Of a stretch of DNA of 6,826 nt, positions 4,754-6,826 are shown piece after piece (positions within the stretch are counted from its first letter, which is position 1; each line of letters opens with the position of its first letter). The notes beneath the pieces were generated by a model. The model was not told where the DNA came from. It did not search any database and worked only from the letters and a program-made list of their open reading frames with translations. The stretch is from CAIOZW01 sp049317725 (GTDB lineage Bacteria; Acidobacteriota; Blastocatellia; RBC074), in contig JBMOHS010000199.1 in assembly GCA_049317725.1 (NCBI GenBank), positions 1 to 6,826 on the forward strand. Direction: 5' to 3'. Position numbers and translations under genes: made by a program.

Positions 4754-6826
4754 TTATGGGAGGCGATCCATCGTCATCGTCGCGCCGTTGAGCTGCGGCA
4801 TGGTCGCCTGGATCCGCAGCACGTTGCGGGACTCACGCCCGACCCAGAAGAAGGTCTTGCCCCCATCCGCCGGGCTGACCACCTCGACCTTCCAGGCGTC
4901 AAATGCACCGGCGGGAACGGTCACCTTCTCGGAGCCGACCACCTTGAGCTGTTTGAGCTGGGTCTTCTGGCTGTTGACATCGAGGTTGCGGAAGACTGCC
5001 TCGTAGCCATCCGCCAGCGGCAAGGTCGAGAGGACGTCAAACGCCCCGGCCCCATCGGCGAAGAGAGGCCCCTCAAGGGGAAGGTCGATCGGTCGGGCGT
5101 TCCCGCCCATCGCCATCGATCCGGTCACTTTCGTGCCGTCGATGGTCAGATCGATCGCCACGGGTCCCTGGCGAATCGCCCGGCTCTTCGGCACGAACCC
5201 CTGCGGACTGACGCGGGTCGTATCGGTCATCTCCCCCTGCGGGAAGGCGGCCGTCTCGACCAGCGTCCATCCTCCATCCTCCTCCTTGATCTCCGTCTTG
5301 GCGGTAAAGCCGATCGACTGCCCACCCAGGTCGATCTTCCCCTCGAAGCGGTGGGTGCCGGCTCGCAGCGCGGTGACCGGTTGCGGAGTCCCACTCGCGG
5401 CCTCGATCTTCTTGGGCAGGGTGACAGTGGCAATATCGACCGTGATCTCCTTCAACCGCTGCTCGATCTCCGGCTTCCGCTCCGTCTGGTAACGTCCGCC
5501 GAGGTGGGTCGCAAGGAACTTCTCCGCTTGGGAATAGGTCGCCAAGTTGTTGATCGGGCGTGCAAAGCCGTGCCCTTCGTCGGGCGCCACCAGATACTCG
5601 ACCGCCAACTTCCGCTCACGCAGGGCGATGACGATCTGATCCGACTCCGCCTTCTTGACGCGTGGATCGTTTGCCCCCTGAATCACCAGGAGAGGTACCT
5701 TGATGCGGTTGGCTGAGTTGAGCGGGGATTGCCGCTCCAGGCGCGCCTTGCCCTCGGGTGTCCCGGGATTGCCCATGCGCTCGTGGAAGAGAATCCGGGC
5801 CGCCTCCCAGTAGGGAGGAATCGTCTCGAGCAGGGTCAGCAGGTTGGAGGGGCCGACAATCGACACTCCGCAGGCATAGACATCTGGCGTGAAGGCCAAT
5901 CCTGCCAGGGTCGCATAGCCACCGTACGAGCCGCCCATGATCCCAACTCGCTTCGGATCGGCAATCCCCTTGGCGACGAGATGGCGGACTCCCCACGTCA
6001 GGTCGTCCTGCATCGTCTCCCCCCACTTCTGGTTCCCCGCGTTGAGAAACTTCTTCCCATACCCGGTCGATCCACGGAAGTTGGGCTGGAGGACGGCATA
6101 GCCCCGGTTAGCGAGAAACTGTGCGTAAGAGTCGTAGCCCCATTGATCGCGCGCCCACGGCCCGCCATGCGGAAAGACGACCAGGGGGAGATTCTTGGCC
6201 GGCACTCCCTTGGGGAGAGTCAGATAGGCCGAGATCTCCAGCCCGTCGGAGGATGGGTAGCGAACCGCCTCCATCGGAGCGAGCGCTTCCCGCGGCAGGG
6301 CCTCATAGGCTCGGTACTGGAAGGTCAGTTCCCGCTTCTTGCGGTCGAAGAGGTACCGCTCCCCCGGCTCCGTGTCGCTCGACACCGAGAGCAGCATGAG
6401 CGTCTCGTCCGCCGTCCCGGACCCAAGGCCGATCTCCCGCCCAGGGAATTTCGCCTGGAGAAACTCGTAGTCGGCCTGCCACTCCCGGTTCTTCCAGTAG
6501 ACCCGGGCACGCTCGTCCAGATAGACGGTGGCGATCAACTCATCCGTCCGGTCTGAGAACTGGGCACTGCCGAAGTCGACCCGCTTTTCCGGATCCGATT
6601 CGACCTTCTCCTCCTTGCCGGAGACAGGGTCGAAGAGCGTCAGGGCTTGCAGGTCGACTGCGTCCCCCTTGTCCGTCACCATGTAGACACGGCGATTGTC
6701 GGCGTGGAAACGAACTGGACCGCACGACTCGAAGACCGAGCAGGAGTAGACCTTCTTCAACCCATCGGCATCGACGCGCAGAACCTCTGTGTCCCCATTA
6801 TCTGCCACCCGGGTCGCCAGCCGCAG
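4754..6826 (-). CDS. S9 family (prolyl oligopeptidase-like) serine peptidase with extra C-terminal beta-rich domain, N-terminus cut by window edge
   Basis: The frame is open to the right edge, giving 690 visible residues; the GTG at 6808 is internal, not the start. Numbering from the edge, residues 1 to about 175 are the end of a beta-propeller that screens substrate size. Residues about 185-445 are the alpha/beta-hydrolase domain. Its triad is Ser300 in GGSYGGYA, Asp387 in GANDPRV and His419 in DEGHGF, with the HGGP motif at 220-223 near the oxyanion hole. This composition is that of dipeptidyl- or acylaminoacyl-peptidase-like S9 enzymes, which cleave short peptides. Most S9 proteins end soon after the His helix; this one continues for about 245 residues. 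The tail includes 'GTHRFEGKIDLGGQSIGF', 'KVTVPAGAFDAWKVEVVSP' and 'FFWVGRESRNVLRI', resembling DUF3108-like/TapB-type periplasmic domains. A signal peptide is expected but lies outside the window. The stop is TAA. Confidence 0.93.
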   Translation of the reverse strand: MRLATRVADNGDTEVLRVDADGLKKVYSCSVFESCGPVRFHADNRRVYMVTDKGDAVDLQALTLFDPVSGKEEKVESDPEKRVDFGSAQFSDRTDELIATVYLDERARVYWKNREWQADYEFLQAKFPGREIGLGSGTADETLMLLSVSSDTEPGERYLFDRKKRELTFQYRAYEALPREALAPMEAVRYPSSDGLEISAYLTLPKGVPAKNLPLVVFPHGGPWARDQWGYDSYAQFLANRGYAVLQPNFRGSTGYGKKFLNAGNQKWGETMQDDLTWGVRHLVAKGIADPKRVGIMGGSYGGYATLAGLAFTPDVYACGVSIVGPSNLLTLLETIPPYWEAARILFHERMGNPGTPEGKARLERQSPLNSANRIKVPLLVIQGANDPRVKKAESDQIVIALRERKLAVEYLVAPDEGHGFARPINNLATYSQAEKFLATHLGGRYQTERKPEIEQRLKEITVDIATVTLPKKIEAASGTPQPVTALRAGTHRFEGKIDLGGQSIGFTAKTEIKEEDGGWTLVETAAFPQGEMTDTTRVSPQGFVPKSRAIRQGPVAIDLTIDGTKVTGSMAMGGNARPIDLPLEGPLFADGAGAFDVLSTLPLADGYEAVFRNLDVNSQKTQLKQLKVVGSEKVTVPAGAFDAWKVEVVSPADGGKTFFWVGRESRNVLRIQATMPQLNGATMTMDRLP

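Noticed and set aside
4688..5716. 342-codon plus-strand open frame antisense to the S9 peptidase
   Set aside because: It lies opposite a gene with intact catalytic motifs. Its translation is Arg, Leu, Asp and Gly rich with no domain, as expected from the reverse complement of G/C-biased codons.
6806..6808. GTG at 6808 as the start of the S9 peptidase
   Set aside because: The frame continues open to the edge, and the visible protein begins in the middle of a beta-propeller, so the true start lies beyond the window.

Overview
The window (about 60% G+C by eye) carries six protein genes, all on the minus strand, and almost no non-coding DNA. The tight packing, ATGA-type overlaps, purine-rich Shine-Dalgarno sites and protein families show a bacterium. 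A secreted-type S9 peptidase fused to a beta-rich C-terminal domain and a permease-ATPase-permease ABC-2 cassette are arrangements I associate with Acidobacteriota or Planctomycetota. That placement is a guess from protein style; nothing here fixes the phylum. No tRNA, rRNA, CRISPR, insertion sequence, integrase or phage gene was seen.

Layout, read in the direction of transcription (right to left). The right edge holds the C-terminal 690 residues of an S9 prolyl-oligopeptidase-family serine peptidase (4754-6826, start outside the window). Its stop is followed by a 119-bp gap containing an imperfect palindrome and a very stable G/C hairpin with no U-tract, the only obvious transcription boundary. 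Next is an ABC-2 type transporter cassette: permease A (3756-4634), ATPase (2791-3759, 4-bp overlap with permease A) and permease B (1902-2783, 7 bp after the ATPase). Last is a pair of membrane-anchored bacterial PH-domain proteins: a YdbS-like protein (1224 to about 1784) and a YdbT-like protein (1237 to beyond the left edge; 412 residues visible, overlapping the YdbS-like gene).

The five genes after the hairpin look like one transcription unit. One ATPase with two different six-helix permeases would form a heteromeric ABC-2 exporter. The YdbS/YdbT pair is a known two-gene unit, linked in Bacillus to sigma-W envelope stress and resistance to antimicrobial compounds. A joint role in envelope maintenance or export is therefore reasonable, but it is inference from gene order.

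The main points worth a second look are the gap structure at 4680-4748, the peptidase C-terminal fusion, the YdbS-like start (best supported as a GTG behind a strong Shine-Dalgarno, not the first ATG), a degenerate ABC signature motif, and a marked excess of GATC across the window. I found no clearly new system; most of the window is recognisable housekeeping or accessory envelope biology.
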